From assembly GCF_006716465.1 (NCBI RefSeq), contig NZ_VFPB01000001.1, forward strand, positions 1,460,983 through 1,524,982: a stretch of DNA of 64,000 nt, in the 5' to 3' direction. The DNA is from Pseudoxanthomonas sp. 3HH-4 (GTDB taxonomy: Bacteria > Pseudomonadota > Gammaproteobacteria > Xanthomonadales > Xanthomonadaceae). The number at the start of each line of letters is the position of its first letter. The first letter of the stretch is position 1. The notes beneath the pieces are model-generated. The model was not told the DNA's origin. It did no database searches and worked only from the letters and a program-made list of their open reading frames with translations. Shown piece after piece: positions 50,435 through 58,900 of the stretch. Made by a program: the position numbers and the translations under genes.

Positions 50435-50659
50435 ATGCGTATTCCCGCCCGTTTCGCGCCCTTGCTGTTCGGTGCGCTGCTTTCCGCCATCATGGTGTCG
50501 TTGGTGTCCGCGTTCGTGCTGCTGGTCAACCAGGGACTGCATGCGGACTTCCTGGCAACCTGGGCGCGCAGCTGCGCCACGACGTGGCCGGTGGCCTTTG
50601 TCGCCGTCACGCTGGTGGCGCCCTGGGTCCGTCGGGTCGTCGCGAAGCTCACAGCCTGA
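50435..50659 (+). CDS. DUF2798 small membrane protein
   Basis: The 74-aa protein has two membrane spans (about 9-30 and 48-66). The FAPLLFGALLSAIMVSLVS and TWPVAFVAVTLVAPWVRR segments match DUF2798. It lies 26 bp after the DUF2938 gene, with AACAGGAG before the ATG. Probably part of the same MerR-controlled unit. Function unknown. Confidence 0.85.
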   Translation: MRIPARFAPLLFGALLSAIMVSLVSAFVLLVNQGLHADFLATWARSCATTWPVAFVAVTLVAPWVRRVVAKLTA

Positions 50660-50686
50660 TTTCATCGTGGGTGAAGGCGGCTGCCT

Positions 50687-51109
50687 TCAGGTCGCGCGTT
50701 GCCCTCGCGCCGCCATCCGGTGCCCCAGCCACGCCATCGGCAGGTAGCCGAACACCAGGTCCACTACGGTGAACCAGAGCGGCGAGGGCAGCATGGTGAT
50801 GGCGGCGATGCCGCCGATCAGGAAGCAGGCACCGATCACCCACGCGGGGCCGCTGGTCCGGCCGGGCGTCGCCAGCGTGGCGACGAAGGCGCCCACCAGC
50901 GTGCCGACCGCGTGGGCCAGGAAGGGGAACAGGAAATGCTTCGGTCCGAACAGCGGCATCGCCGCCTTCAGGCCTTCCGCAGTGGTGGTGTCCACGCCGG
51001 CCGGCGGCGGGATGACATGGCCACTGAGCATGACCAGCGCCATGTTGGCGATGCTGCCGACGAACAGGCCGGCGATGACGGCAAGGATCAAGCGGAACAC
51101 GCGCTGCAT
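50687..51109 (-). CDS. Four-span membrane protein, unknown function
   Basis: The 140-aa protein has four predicted spans (about 4-24, 53-73, 82-101 and 106-125). It has a very strong ribosome binding site, AGGAGGTTGTC, before the ATG at 51109. The sequence GLFVGSIANMALVMLSGHVIPPPAGVD and GPKHFLFPFLAHAVGTLVGAFVA is seen in hypothetical membrane proteins of many Proteobacteria, but I cannot name a family with certainty. It is convergent with the DUF2798 gene. Confidence 0.75.
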   Translation of the reverse strand: MQRVFRLILAVIAGLFVGSIANMALVMLSGHVIPPPAGVDTTTAEGLKAAMPLFGPKHFLFPFLAHAVGTLVGAFVATLATPGRTSGPAWVIGACFLIGGIAAITMLPSPLWFTVVDLVFGYLPMAWLGHRMAARGQRAT

Positions 51110-51251
51110 GACAACCTCCTGCAAGGATGCGAGGGACTGCCCGTCGGTGTGGGGCCGGCCGTGACTTGGGGCGACTATAGCCGGGCCCGCGCCGGTCGAC
51201 AGACACGCTGTCGGACATGGGTGTTGGTGTCCCCCGGGACGCGCCACGGGG

Positions 51252-51719
51252 TCACCACGCGAACCCTTCCTTCCACTCGCTTTGCGGTAACCACGTCGTC
51301 TGGTCCGTCGATGCAGCGTCGATGCTGCCTGACGCCACGCTGCGCGCCACCATCGGTTCGATGTCCGAGAACCGCATCGCGCGCGCGCCGATCCCGGCGC
51401 CGATCAGGTTGTTGTGGATGTCCATGCTGTTGGAGCGCTTTCCCCGCCGCTCCATGACGCCATTGACGAGGTGGACGGCACGCGCATCAAGGGTATAGGC
51501 CACGACGGCGCTGGCCAGGGTGTGCCGGTACGCGTCCAGCGGCCCATGCCGACCACCCGGGAGCGGGCTTTGCAGGACGTGGGACCAGGTGTAGGTCAGG
51601 ACGAAGGCAGGGTAGGCCACCATGAGCAGTACGAGCAGTACTAGCCCGGTCCGCCACCGACGTTTTCGTTTCAACGGTGGCATGGGCATTACAGAAGGCG
51701 CCGCAGCATCAAATGTCAT
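51252..51719 (-). CDS. Membrane-anchored protein with DUF6973-like domain (tentative)
   Basis: The 155-aa protein has one N-terminal membrane segment (about 25-45, after KRKRRWR), then a domain with GPLDAYRHTLASAVVAYTL, HLVNGVMERRG, SMDIHNNLIGAGIG and SGSIDAAS. The D-x-x-RH and MD-x-HNN-x-IG pattern resembles DUF6973-type domains seen in secreted or toxin-like proteins, but I cannot confirm this. The conserved His, Asp and Asn suggest a possible hydrolase site. Its 5' end overlaps the ybjQ-like gene. The ATG at 51719 is chosen; a TTG at 51728 is possible. Confidence 0.65.
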   Translation of the reverse strand: MTFDAAAPSVMPMPPLKRKRRWRTGLVLLVLLMVAYPAFVLTYTWSHVLQSPLPGGRHGPLDAYRHTLASAVVAYTLDARAVHLVNGVMERRGKRSNSMDIHNNLIGAGIGARAMRFSDIEPMVARSVASGSIDAASTDQTTWLPQSEWKEGFAW

Positions 51720-52092
51720 GTGGCTCAACCACCACCGCCGTGCCGTAGCACAGCACTTCGGTCAGGCCGGCCATTACGTCGGTGGCATCGTAGCGGACGG
51801 CGATGATCGCGTTGGCGCCCAACTGACGCGCGTGCTGCAGCATGTCGCGGTAAGTCTCGTCGCGCGCTTGCTCGCACAGTTCGGTATAGATGGTGATGTT
51901 GCCGCCGAACAGCGACTGCAGTCCGCCCAGGAAATTCCCGACGATCGAGCGCGACCGTACCGTGATGCCCCGCACCAAGCCCAGATTGCGGATGATGCGG
52001 TAGCCCGGCAGTTCCAGTGCCGTGGTGACCATCGTGTCATTCAGAGGTGAAGCCGTCGGGCGCGCTGCCGGGGAGTTGTAGGGGTCAGCCAT
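51709..52092 (-). CDS. YbjQ/UPF0145 family protein
   Basis: The 127-aa protein has the core ALELPGYRIIRNLGLVRGITVRSRSIVGNFLGGLQSLFGG and GANAIIAVRYDATDV, the hallmarks of the YbjQ (DUF74) fold, a small pentameric protein of unknown function. The family usually starts near M21 here (52032); the first 20 residues from 52092 are an unrelated Pro/Ser-rich extension, so the true start is open. It overlaps the next gene on this strand. Confidence 0.85.
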   Translation of the reverse strand: MADPYNSPAARPTASPLNDTMVTTALELPGYRIIRNLGLVRGITVRSRSIVGNFLGGLQSLFGGNITIYTELCEQARDETYRDMLQHARQLGANAIIAVRYDATDVMAGLTEVLCYGTAVVVEPHDI

Positions 52093-52292
52093 GCGGTCTG
52101 CCTGTGGTGGTGTCGGATGCTAGACGGCGTACGTCGGTAAGAGGATCGAGGTTCTTCGTCTCGCGTGTCCAGGTCCTTCCAGCATCCGATCCCCGGCAAC
52201 CCATCAAATGATGCATGCGTATCGATCTGCCACGGATGCCGAACATCTCGGTCACGTCATGGACTGCTTTCCGGCGAGGATCTGGAGCAACG
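52093..52292. other. Intergenic stretch with no supported feature
   Basis: The 200 bp between the YbjQ-like start and the GFA-domain stop is less G+C-rich than its surroundings. Open frames on both strands are short and lack family features or ribosome binding sites. I see no RNA gene or clear promoter. Confidence 0.5.
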
Positions 52293-52670
52293 TCAGGGTG
52301 AAACCAGCGATTGCGCGGCACCATTGCTGGCGCCTATCTCGCCGATGGTCGCGAGATCGATCCCCTCGATGCACGCAAGGTTGTAGCCGTATTCCGTCGG
52401 GACGCTGCGGCGTTGGTGATGCGTGTAGATGCCGCAGACGCTGCAGAAATAATGCCTGGCGATCTTCGTGTTCCACTGGTACACGCTTAGCTTGTCCTCA
52501 CCGCGAGTGACGCGCAACCGGTCCACGGTGACGCCCGCCATGATGGCGCCCCGGCGACTGCACATGGAGCAGTTGCAACGGCGTATGTTCTCGTGGCCGT
52601 TGATCAGGTCAACCTCGAACTCGACCGCCTTGCAATGGCAGGTTCCCTTGACGGTCCGCTGAGTGATCAC
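52293..52670 (-). CDS. GFA-domain zinc protein
   Basis: The 125-aa protein has the cysteine pattern of the GFA (glutathione-dependent formaldehyde-activating enzyme-like) fold: GTCHCKAVEFEV, CNCSMCSRRG and YFCSVCGIYTHHQ. Two zinc sites can be formed. Most members of this family are not true formaldehyde-activating enzymes; the role is unknown. It starts with GTG at 52670. Codon use is slightly less G+C-biased than in neighbouring genes, which may point to later acquisition. Confidence 0.88.
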   Translation of the reverse strand: MITQRTVKGTCHCKAVEFEVDLINGHENIRRCNCSMCSRRGAIMAGVTVDRLRVTRGEDKLSVYQWNTKIARHYFCSVCGIYTHHQRRSVPTEYGYNLACIEGIDLATIGEIGASNGAAQSLVSP

Positions 52671-52767
52671 CGCTGCGCTCTCTTTGTCGGCTGGCCGGCG
52701 GATCCGCCGTGATGCGGCATCATAAGCGCGGACTGCCGCGGGTAGACAGGTGGGACCAGGGACTGCT

Positions 52768-53739
52768 TCAGGGCATGCGTTCGCCGCGCGCCGCGGTGAA
52801 CAATGCGTACCAATCTTCCCGACTCAGCTCGATGCCGTCGGCCGCGCAACACGTTGCCAGGCGAACCGGGTCGGTGGTGCCGACGATGGGTTGGATGCCG
52901 GCGGGGTGGCGCAGCAGCCAGGCGAGCTGGATGGCCTCCGGGGTGACATTTTTTTCTTCCGCCAGTTGGCGAAGCAGCGTCGAGGTGTTGCGGACCACCG
53001 GATCGGCGAACTCCGAAGCGGTCGCGAACTTGCCGCCTGCCAGGGGTGACCACGCCTGCACTCGGATATCGTGCAGGCGACAGTAGTCCAGCGTGCCGGC
53101 CGCTGCCGCGTAGGCATGGCCGGTGGTGTTGGCCAGCACGCCGTCGTCGATCAAGTGATGGTGCAGCAGGCTGACCTCCACCTGGTTGGCAACCAGCGGC
53201 TGCCGCACATGCTTGCGCAGCAGCGCGATCTGTCCGGCCGTGTGGTTGCTCACACCGAAATGACGCACCTTGCCGGCAGCATGCAGGTCATCGAACGCGC
53301 GTGCGACCTCTTCGGGCTCGACCAGCGCATCCGGACGGTGCAGGAGCAGGACATCCAGGTGCTCCACGCCCAGTCGCGTGAGGCTGCCATGGGCGGATGC
53401 GACGATGTGCGCATGACTGAAGTCGTAGCGTCCCGGCGTGCCCGGCGGATCGTCGGCGAAGCGGATGCCGCACTTCGACTGCAGCACCATGTGCTGGCGC
53501 AGGCCGGGTGAGGCACGCAGTACGTCGCCGAACACCTGTTCGGACTTGCCGCGGGCGTAGATGTCGGCATGGTCGAACAGGGTGATGCCATGGGCCAGTG
53601 CAGTTTCGACCAGACGCTGTGCCAAGCGGCGTTCGTCGGTGGTCACTGGCGTGCCGTCCCACGCGCGGCTCAGCTGCATGCAGCCGTAGCCGATGCGGGA
53701 TACCGGCAGGTCTTGGGCGAGGAGAAAGGTCTTCATCAT
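52768..53739 (-). CDS. Aldo/keto reductase, YdhF-like
   Basis: The 323-aa (beta/alpha)8-barrel protein has the catalytic tetrad: D and Y in FDHADIYARGKSE, K in VLQSKCGIRF and H in LLLHRPD. The NADPH-binding end is IQPIVGTTDPVRLA. It reduces carbonyls; the natural substrate is unknown. It reads away from the EAL gene on the same strand, 48 bp downstream, and the two may be co-transcribed. The double ATG at 53739/53736 leaves a one-residue ambiguity. Confidence 0.92.
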   Translation of the reverse strand: MMKTFLLAQDLPVSRIGYGCMQLSRAWDGTPVTTDERRLAQRLVETALAHGITLFDHADIYARGKSEQVFGDVLRASPGLRQHMVLQSKCGIRFADDPPGTPGRYDFSHAHIVASAHGSLTRLGVEHLDVLLLHRPDALVEPEEVARAFDDLHAAGKVRHFGVSNHTAGQIALLRKHVRQPLVANQVEVSLLHHHLIDDGVLANTTGHAYAAAAGTLDYCRLHDIRVQAWSPLAGGKFATASEFADPVVRNTSTLLRQLAEEKNVTPEAIQLAWLLRHPAGIQPIVGTTDPVRLATCCAADGIELSREDWYALFTAARGERMP

Positions 53740-53787
53740 GTGCGTGCGGAGGGGCGAGGCGGCATCATGCCAGAGCGTCGTCGCGCG

Positions 53788-55044
53788 TCAGTTGCGCTGG
53801 CGCTCGGCCACGAGTTTCTGCGCCAGTGCCTCGACCTCCAGTGGCCGCGCCAGGTGATAGCCCTGCACATCATCCACGCCGAGCGCCTGCAATGCGGCCA
53901 GTTCCGAGGCGGTCTCCACGCCTTCGGCGACCACGCGGGACTGGGTCTGGCGGGCGAACTCGATCAGTGCCGCGGCCAGCGCACGCCGTGGTGAATCGGT
54001 GTCGATGTCGCGGGTGAGGCTGAGGTCGAGCTTGATGATGTCCGGATGGATGGCCAGCACGTGCCGCATGCTGGCGTAGCCGGCGCCGGCATCGTCCACT
54101 GCCACGCGCACACCGGCCTCGCGGAGCGGTACCAGGCGTTCGTTGAGCAGCGTGTAGTCGTCGACCAGCGAATGTTCGGTTATTTCCAGCACCACGCGAT
54201 GCGGGTCCAGGTCGTCGATGTAGCCGTCGATGCCACCACTGATGATCGTCTGCGGCGAAACGTTCAACGCCACGTAGAAGTCGCCATGGACATGGCGGAG
54301 GCCATCCAGTGCCGACAGGATGGCGTTGAGTTCCAGGCGCACGCCCAGGCCGATCTCGCTGGCTTCGGCGAACCACACATCCGGCGGGCGGCGCGGTTCC
54401 AGGTCGAAGCGCGACAGGCACTCCACGCCGATGATTCGGCGCTCGCTGCTGCGGTAGATGGGCTGGTACACCATGTGCGGCTGGCCCAGTTCCAGCACCG
54501 AGGTGATGCGCTCCACCTTCTCCTCGTGTTCCTGCACGGCATCCAGGTCGCCGTCGATCTGGTAGGCCAGCAGGTCGGCGAAGGCGCGCATCATGTGCAG
54601 GTCACGCTGGCCCAGCGAGAGGTTGGGCGACAGGCTGAAGCAGCAGAAGGTGCCGTAGACGCGTCCGTCGCGCAGCTGGATGGGAACGCTGATGTGTGCG
54701 CCGATCGGGAGGTCGCGCGTTTCGGGCACGCGCTCCAGCAATGGAATGGCGGCGGTGTCGGGAATCAGCTGCGGGATGCTGCCTTCGACCACTCGCATGC
54801 AGTAGCCCTCGTCGAGGGGGCTGGAGTCGCCGGGCAGGATGGGCGCGCGGTCGAGCCGCGTGGCGACATGGCGGAATACGCGATGACGGCCGTGGAACTC
54901 GCTTACGAAGGCCACGTCCATGTCGAGATGGCGGCGGACGGCATCCAGCAGGCGGTCCACGTTGCGGCTGATGGACACGGCCCCCGGGCCTCCTTCCAGC
55001 CAGGCGTCGGACAAGGCTGCGTCGGAACTGCTTCGATCGATCAC
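53788..55044 (-). CDS. GAF-EAL cyclic di-GMP phosphodiesterase
   Basis: The 418-aa protein has a GAF domain at about 25-170 (FVSEFHGRHRVFRHVATRLD, GYCMRVVEGSIPQLIPD, GAHISVPIQLRDGRVYGTFCCFS) and an EAL domain at about 180-410. Catalytic residues are kept: E in VECLSRF (Glu-Cys-Leu variant of EAL), N in LNVSPQ, E in LEITEH, DD in AVDDAGAGYAS, K in IIKLDLSL and E in VVAEGVET. It should hydrolyse c-di-GMP under control of the GAF ligand. The GTG start at 55044 follows AGGAGGAAGCC. No GGDEF domain is present. Confidence 0.9.
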   Translation of the reverse strand: MIDRSSSDAALSDAWLEGGPGAVSISRNVDRLLDAVRRHLDMDVAFVSEFHGRHRVFRHVATRLDRAPILPGDSSPLDEGYCMRVVEGSIPQLIPDTAAIPLLERVPETRDLPIGAHISVPIQLRDGRVYGTFCCFSLSPNLSLGQRDLHMMRAFADLLAYQIDGDLDAVQEHEEKVERITSVLELGQPHMVYQPIYRSSERRIIGVECLSRFDLEPRRPPDVWFAEASEIGLGVRLELNAILSALDGLRHVHGDFYVALNVSPQTIISGGIDGYIDDLDPHRVVLEITEHSLVDDYTLLNERLVPLREAGVRVAVDDAGAGYASMRHVLAIHPDIIKLDLSLTRDIDTDSPRRALAAALIEFARQTQSRVVAEGVETASELAALQALGVDDVQGYHLARPLEVEALAQKLVAERQRN

Positions 55045-55211
55045 GGCTTCCTCCTGAATGCACGTACGCGACGAATCATGGCCGTCGGAAGGGCTCCCGC
55101 CGCAAGGGCGGACGGGAAGGATGGCGTGGGAGAAAAGGGATGGGCCACGCCGCGAATCCGGGGCGGGTCCGAGTGTAACCTCAAGTCACACTTCAGCGGT
55201 GCGTCGGCCGT

Positions 55212-56741
55212 TCACGCCACGAAGGGCTTGAACGCCACGCCCAGGCCCTGCATGTCTTCGGGTTCGCCGACGAGGTCCGAGCGCAGCAGCGGGCGTGCGT
55301 CGATCCATTTCTTGCTGACCACCAGGTCGAGACGGTCGCCGTTCGCGGTCAGGTCCAGGCGCGGGATGGCTTCGGCATCGTGCGAGCGGTGCAGCAGCAC
55401 CGCCAGACGCAGCAGCGCGGCCTTGCGCTTGGCGCTCAGCAGCAGACGGTCGGGCAGGGCGTCGAAGGCCATTTTCGGCACGCCACGCCGGTGGGTGCGC
55501 ACCAGCGCGGACAACACCTGCTGCTCCTGGCGCGAGAAGCCTTCTATGTCGGAATGCTCCAGCAGGTAGGCTCCGTGCACGTGGTACTGGCTGTGCGCGA
55601 TGGCCAGGCCGATCTCGTGCAGGCGCGCGGCCCAGCCGAGCATCCTTGCGTCGTCGTCGTCCAGGCTCCAGCTCTGCTCCACCTGTTCGAACAGGCGCAT
55701 CGCGGTGGCTTCCACGCGCGCGGCCTGGAATTCGTCGATGCCGTAACGCTGCATCAGCGCCGCCGTGGAAAGATCGCGCGGATCGTTGTCGCTGCCGCGC
55801 CCGAGCATGTCGAACAGGATGCCTTCGCGCATGGCGGCCTTGCTGACCATGAGGCGCTGCAGTCCCAACGCCTCGAAGGCCGCCTCCAGCACCAGCACGC
55901 CGCCGGCGATGATCGGGCGGCGGTCGCTGGACAGGCCGGGCAGGTCGATGTCTTCGATGCGATCGGCCTGCAGCAGTTTGTCGCGCACCTGTGGCAGCGC
56001 TTCGGCGGTCACCGCGCCTTTGGTCAGCTTCATCGCCGCGCAGATGTCGCCGATGGCCTTGTTGGTGCCGGATGAGCCGATGGCTTCCTGCCAGCCCAGG
56101 TTGCGGTACAGGCCGGCAAACTGCTGGAACTCGGCGCCGATCTCGGTGAGCGCTTCCTTCCAGCGCTTGCGCGAGAGCTTGCCGCCGGGGAAGAAGCGCC
56201 GTGTGCTGGCGATGCAGCCCGCCTGCAGGCTTTCGCGTTCCAGCGTTTCGAAGCCACGGCCGATGATGAATTCCGTCGAGCCGCCGCCGATGTCGATCAC
56301 CAGCCGGCGCTGGCTGGATTTCGGCGGCTGCGCGTGCGCGACGCCAAGGTAGATCAGGCGCGCTTCTTCACGGCCCGAGACCACTTCGACGGGTTTGCCG
56401 AGTGCAGCTTCCGCAGCGACCAGGAAATCCTGCGGGTCGCGCAGTTGCCGCACGGTATTGGTGGCCAGCGCGCGCACGCGCGCGGCGGGGATGTCGCGGA
56501 TGCGCTGGCCGAAGCGCGACAGGCAATCGAGGGCACGCTGGCGGGCAGCGGCGGAGAGTCCGCCCTTGCCATCCAGGCCGTCGGCCATGCGCACGGTCTC
56601 GCGCAGCCGGTCAACCACGCGCAGCTGCCCCAGCAGTGAGCGCGCCACCACCATGTGGAAGCTGTTGGACCCCAGGTCGATCGCGGCCAGCAGGTCCCCG
56701 TCCTGGAGCGGCGGGGAGGTGGAAGAGGTCAGGGGCGCCAT
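55212..56741 (-). CDS. ppx: Exopolyphosphatase
   Basis: The 509-aa Ppx/GppA-family protein has the ASKHA phosphate loop LAAIDLGSNSFHMVVA at the start, the second loop IDIGGGSTEFIIGRG, and a C-terminal HD-like domain (LHEIGLAIAHSQYHVHGAYLLEHSDIEGF). It removes terminal phosphate from polyphosphate and may also act on pppGpp. It follows ppk1 with a 71-bp gap on the same strand, so synthesis and breakdown of polyphosphate are encoded together, downstream of phoR. Confidence 0.95.
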   Translation of the reverse strand: MAPLTSSTSPPLQDGDLLAAIDLGSNSFHMVVARSLLGQLRVVDRLRETVRMADGLDGKGGLSAAARQRALDCLSRFGQRIRDIPAARVRALATNTVRQLRDPQDFLVAAEAALGKPVEVVSGREEARLIYLGVAHAQPPKSSQRRLVIDIGGGSTEFIIGRGFETLERESLQAGCIASTRRFFPGGKLSRKRWKEALTEIGAEFQQFAGLYRNLGWQEAIGSSGTNKAIGDICAAMKLTKGAVTAEALPQVRDKLLQADRIEDIDLPGLSSDRRPIIAGGVLVLEAAFEALGLQRLMVSKAAMREGILFDMLGRGSDNDPRDLSTAALMQRYGIDEFQAARVEATAMRLFEQVEQSWSLDDDDARMLGWAARLHEIGLAIAHSQYHVHGAYLLEHSDIEGFSRQEQQVLSALVRTHRRGVPKMAFDALPDRLLLSAKRKAALLRLAVLLHRSHDAEAIPRLDLTANGDRLDLVVSKKWIDARPLLRSDLVGEPEDMQGLGVAFKPFVA

Positions 56742-56812
56742 GCGATCAGTTTAACGGGTGCGGGCATGCAATGTGTCGGCGCGATGGTGCGACGCTGGGT
56801 CGCGTTGTCGCA

Positions 56813-58900
56813 TCACACCTTCGCCAGCAGCGTACCCTGGGCCGAGTGCGGCGCGTCATCGCCCGGCGTCAGCTTGACGTAGCTTCCGTCCACTTGCAGT
56901 TCCCACGCGTTGCAGTTGTCGTCCAGGTAGTTCTGCAGGCCATCCTTGAACACGCGCGCGGCGAGCTCCTTGTCGAGGATCGGGAAGCAGGTCTCCACGC
57001 GGTGCAGCAGGTTGCGTTCCAGCCAGTCGGCGCTGGCGCAATACAGTTCGGGCGAGCCGTCGTTGCCGAACCAGTAGATGCGGCTGTGCTCGAGGAAGCG
57101 CCCGACGATGGACCGCACGCGGATGTTGTCGGAGATGCCGGGCACGCCGGGGCGCAGGGCACACGCGCCGCGCACGATCAGGTCGATCTGCACGCCTGCC
57201 TGCGACGCTGCATACAGGGCGCGGATGATGCGGGGTTCGTTGATGGCATTGATCTTGGCGATGATGCGCGCAGGCTTGCCGGCCTTCGCGAGCTTGGCTT
57301 CGCGTTCGATCTTCTTGATCAGGCCCGGGTGCAGGGTGAAGGGTGATTGCAGCAGGCGCTTGAGCTTGGTGGTGGGGGCCAGGCCCGACAGCTGCTGGAA
57401 CAGCAGGTGCACATCGGTGCCGATATCCGGGTCGCTGGTCAGCAGGCCGATGTCGGTATACGCACGCGCCGTGCCGCTGTGGTAGTTGCCTGTGCCCAGG
57501 TGCACGTAACGGCGCAGCTTGCGGCCTTCCCGGCGCACGATCAGCAGCATCTTGGCGTGGGTCTTGTAGCCCACCACGCCATAGACGACCTGCGCACCGG
57601 CTTCCTGCAGCTTGTCCGCCACGCCGAGGTTGGCGTCCTCGTCGAAGCGTGCGCGCAGTTCCACCACCACGGTGACGTCCTTGCCGTTGCGCGCGGCCTG
57701 CACCAGGGCCTCGACCAGGGCCGAGTCCTTGCCGGTACGGTACAGCGTCTGCTTGATAGCCAGCACATCAGGATCGACGGCGGCCTGCTTGATCACTTCC
57801 AGCACGGCCGCGAACGAATCGAACGGGTGGTGCAGCAGCACGTCGCCGTCGGCGACCTTCTCGAAAATCGCATCGCTGTCGCGCAGCGTGCGCGGGGTGA
57901 ATGCCGGGTACTTCAGCTCCGGACGCTGCACCAGGTCATAGACCTGGATCACGCGGTTGAGGTTGACCGGGCCGTTGATCGGGTAAACCGCATGTTCCGG
58001 CAGGGCGAAGTTCTGCAGCAGCTGACGCACGATGGGCTTGGGGCAATCATGCGCGATCTCCAGCCGCACGGCCGGCCGGTAGCCGCGGCCGACCAGCTCG
58101 TCGCGCAGGGCCAGCGCCAGGTTCTCCACTTCCTCTTCGTCGACCACGACCTCGGAGTTGCGGGTCACGCGGAACTGGTACGAACCCTTGACCTCCATGC
58201 CCGGGAACAACTCATCGACGAACACCGACAGTACAGACGACAGCAGGACGAAATCGTTCTCGCCGCCGGACACGCGCTGCGGCAGGTGGATGATGCGCGG
58301 CAGCGAGCGCGGCGCGCGGACGATGGCGAGGTGGCCGGCACGGCCGAACGCATCCTTGCCCTTCAGCACCACCACGATATTGAGCGACTTGTTGAGGATC
58401 TTGGGGAAGGGATGCGCCGGGTCCAGGCCCAGCGGCGACAGCACCGGCATGATCTCGTTGCGGAAGTAGGCGCGCAACCAGCGCTTCTGGCGCGCGTTCC
58501 AGCTGTCGCGACCGAACACGCGGACGCCGGCTTCGGCCAGGCCGGGGCGCAGCACGTCGTTCCAGCACTTGTACTGCGCATCCACCAGTTCGGCGGCGCG
58601 ATCGTGGATCTTGTTGAGCACGGTGGCCGGGCTCATGCCGTCCGCGCCTGGCGGCAGGCCGAAGTCCAGCGCATGGCGCACGGTGGCCGCGCGGATCTCG
58701 AAGAACTCGTCCAGATTGGTGCACGAGATGCACAGGAAGCGCAGGCGCTCCAGCAGCGGCACCGACGGATCCTGGGCCTGCGCCAGCACGCGGAAGTTGA
58801 AATCCAGCTGGGACAGTTCGCGGTTGAGGTAGAGCGCCGGGTCGCGCAGCGCGTCTTCGCCGGTCGCGGGGGCAGGCGTCGTGTCCAGGGCGGCGTTCAT
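56813..58900 (-). CDS. ppk1: Polyphosphate kinase 1
   Basis: The 695-aa protein has the N-terminal LYLNRELSQLDFNFRVLAQA, HHPFDSFAAVLEVIKQAAVDPDV, the LAIKQTLYRTGKDSALVEAL block with the active-site region, and the HAKMLLIVRREG and HLGTGNYHSGTARAYTD histidine region that carries the phosphohistidine. It makes inorganic polyphosphate from ATP. Its start overlaps the phoR stop by 4 bp (ATGA at 58897-58900), so it is translationally coupled to the phosphate sensor. Confidence 0.96.
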   Translation of the reverse strand: MNAALDTTPAPATGEDALRDPALYLNRELSQLDFNFRVLAQAQDPSVPLLERLRFLCISCTNLDEFFEIRAATVRHALDFGLPPGADGMSPATVLNKIHDRAAELVDAQYKCWNDVLRPGLAEAGVRVFGRDSWNARQKRWLRAYFRNEIMPVLSPLGLDPAHPFPKILNKSLNIVVVLKGKDAFGRAGHLAIVRAPRSLPRIIHLPQRVSGGENDFVLLSSVLSVFVDELFPGMEVKGSYQFRVTRNSEVVVDEEEVENLALALRDELVGRGYRPAVRLEIAHDCPKPIVRQLLQNFALPEHAVYPINGPVNLNRVIQVYDLVQRPELKYPAFTPRTLRDSDAIFEKVADGDVLLHHPFDSFAAVLEVIKQAAVDPDVLAIKQTLYRTGKDSALVEALVQAARNGKDVTVVVELRARFDEDANLGVADKLQEAGAQVVYGVVGYKTHAKMLLIVRREGRKLRRYVHLGTGNYHSGTARAYTDIGLLTSDPDIGTDVHLLFQQLSGLAPTTKLKRLLQSPFTLHPGLIKKIEREAKLAKAGKPARIIAKINAINEPRIIRALYAASQAGVQIDLIVRGACALRPGVPGISDNIRVRSIVGRFLEHSRIYWFGNDGSPELYCASADWLERNLLHRVETCFPILDKELAARVFKDGLQNYLDDNCNAWELQVDGSYVKLTPGDDAPHSAQGTLLAKV

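Noticed and set aside
52085-52324. 79-codon open frame on the minus strand
   Set aside because: It overlaps the YbjQ-like and GFA genes, with no start context and no family-like sequence.
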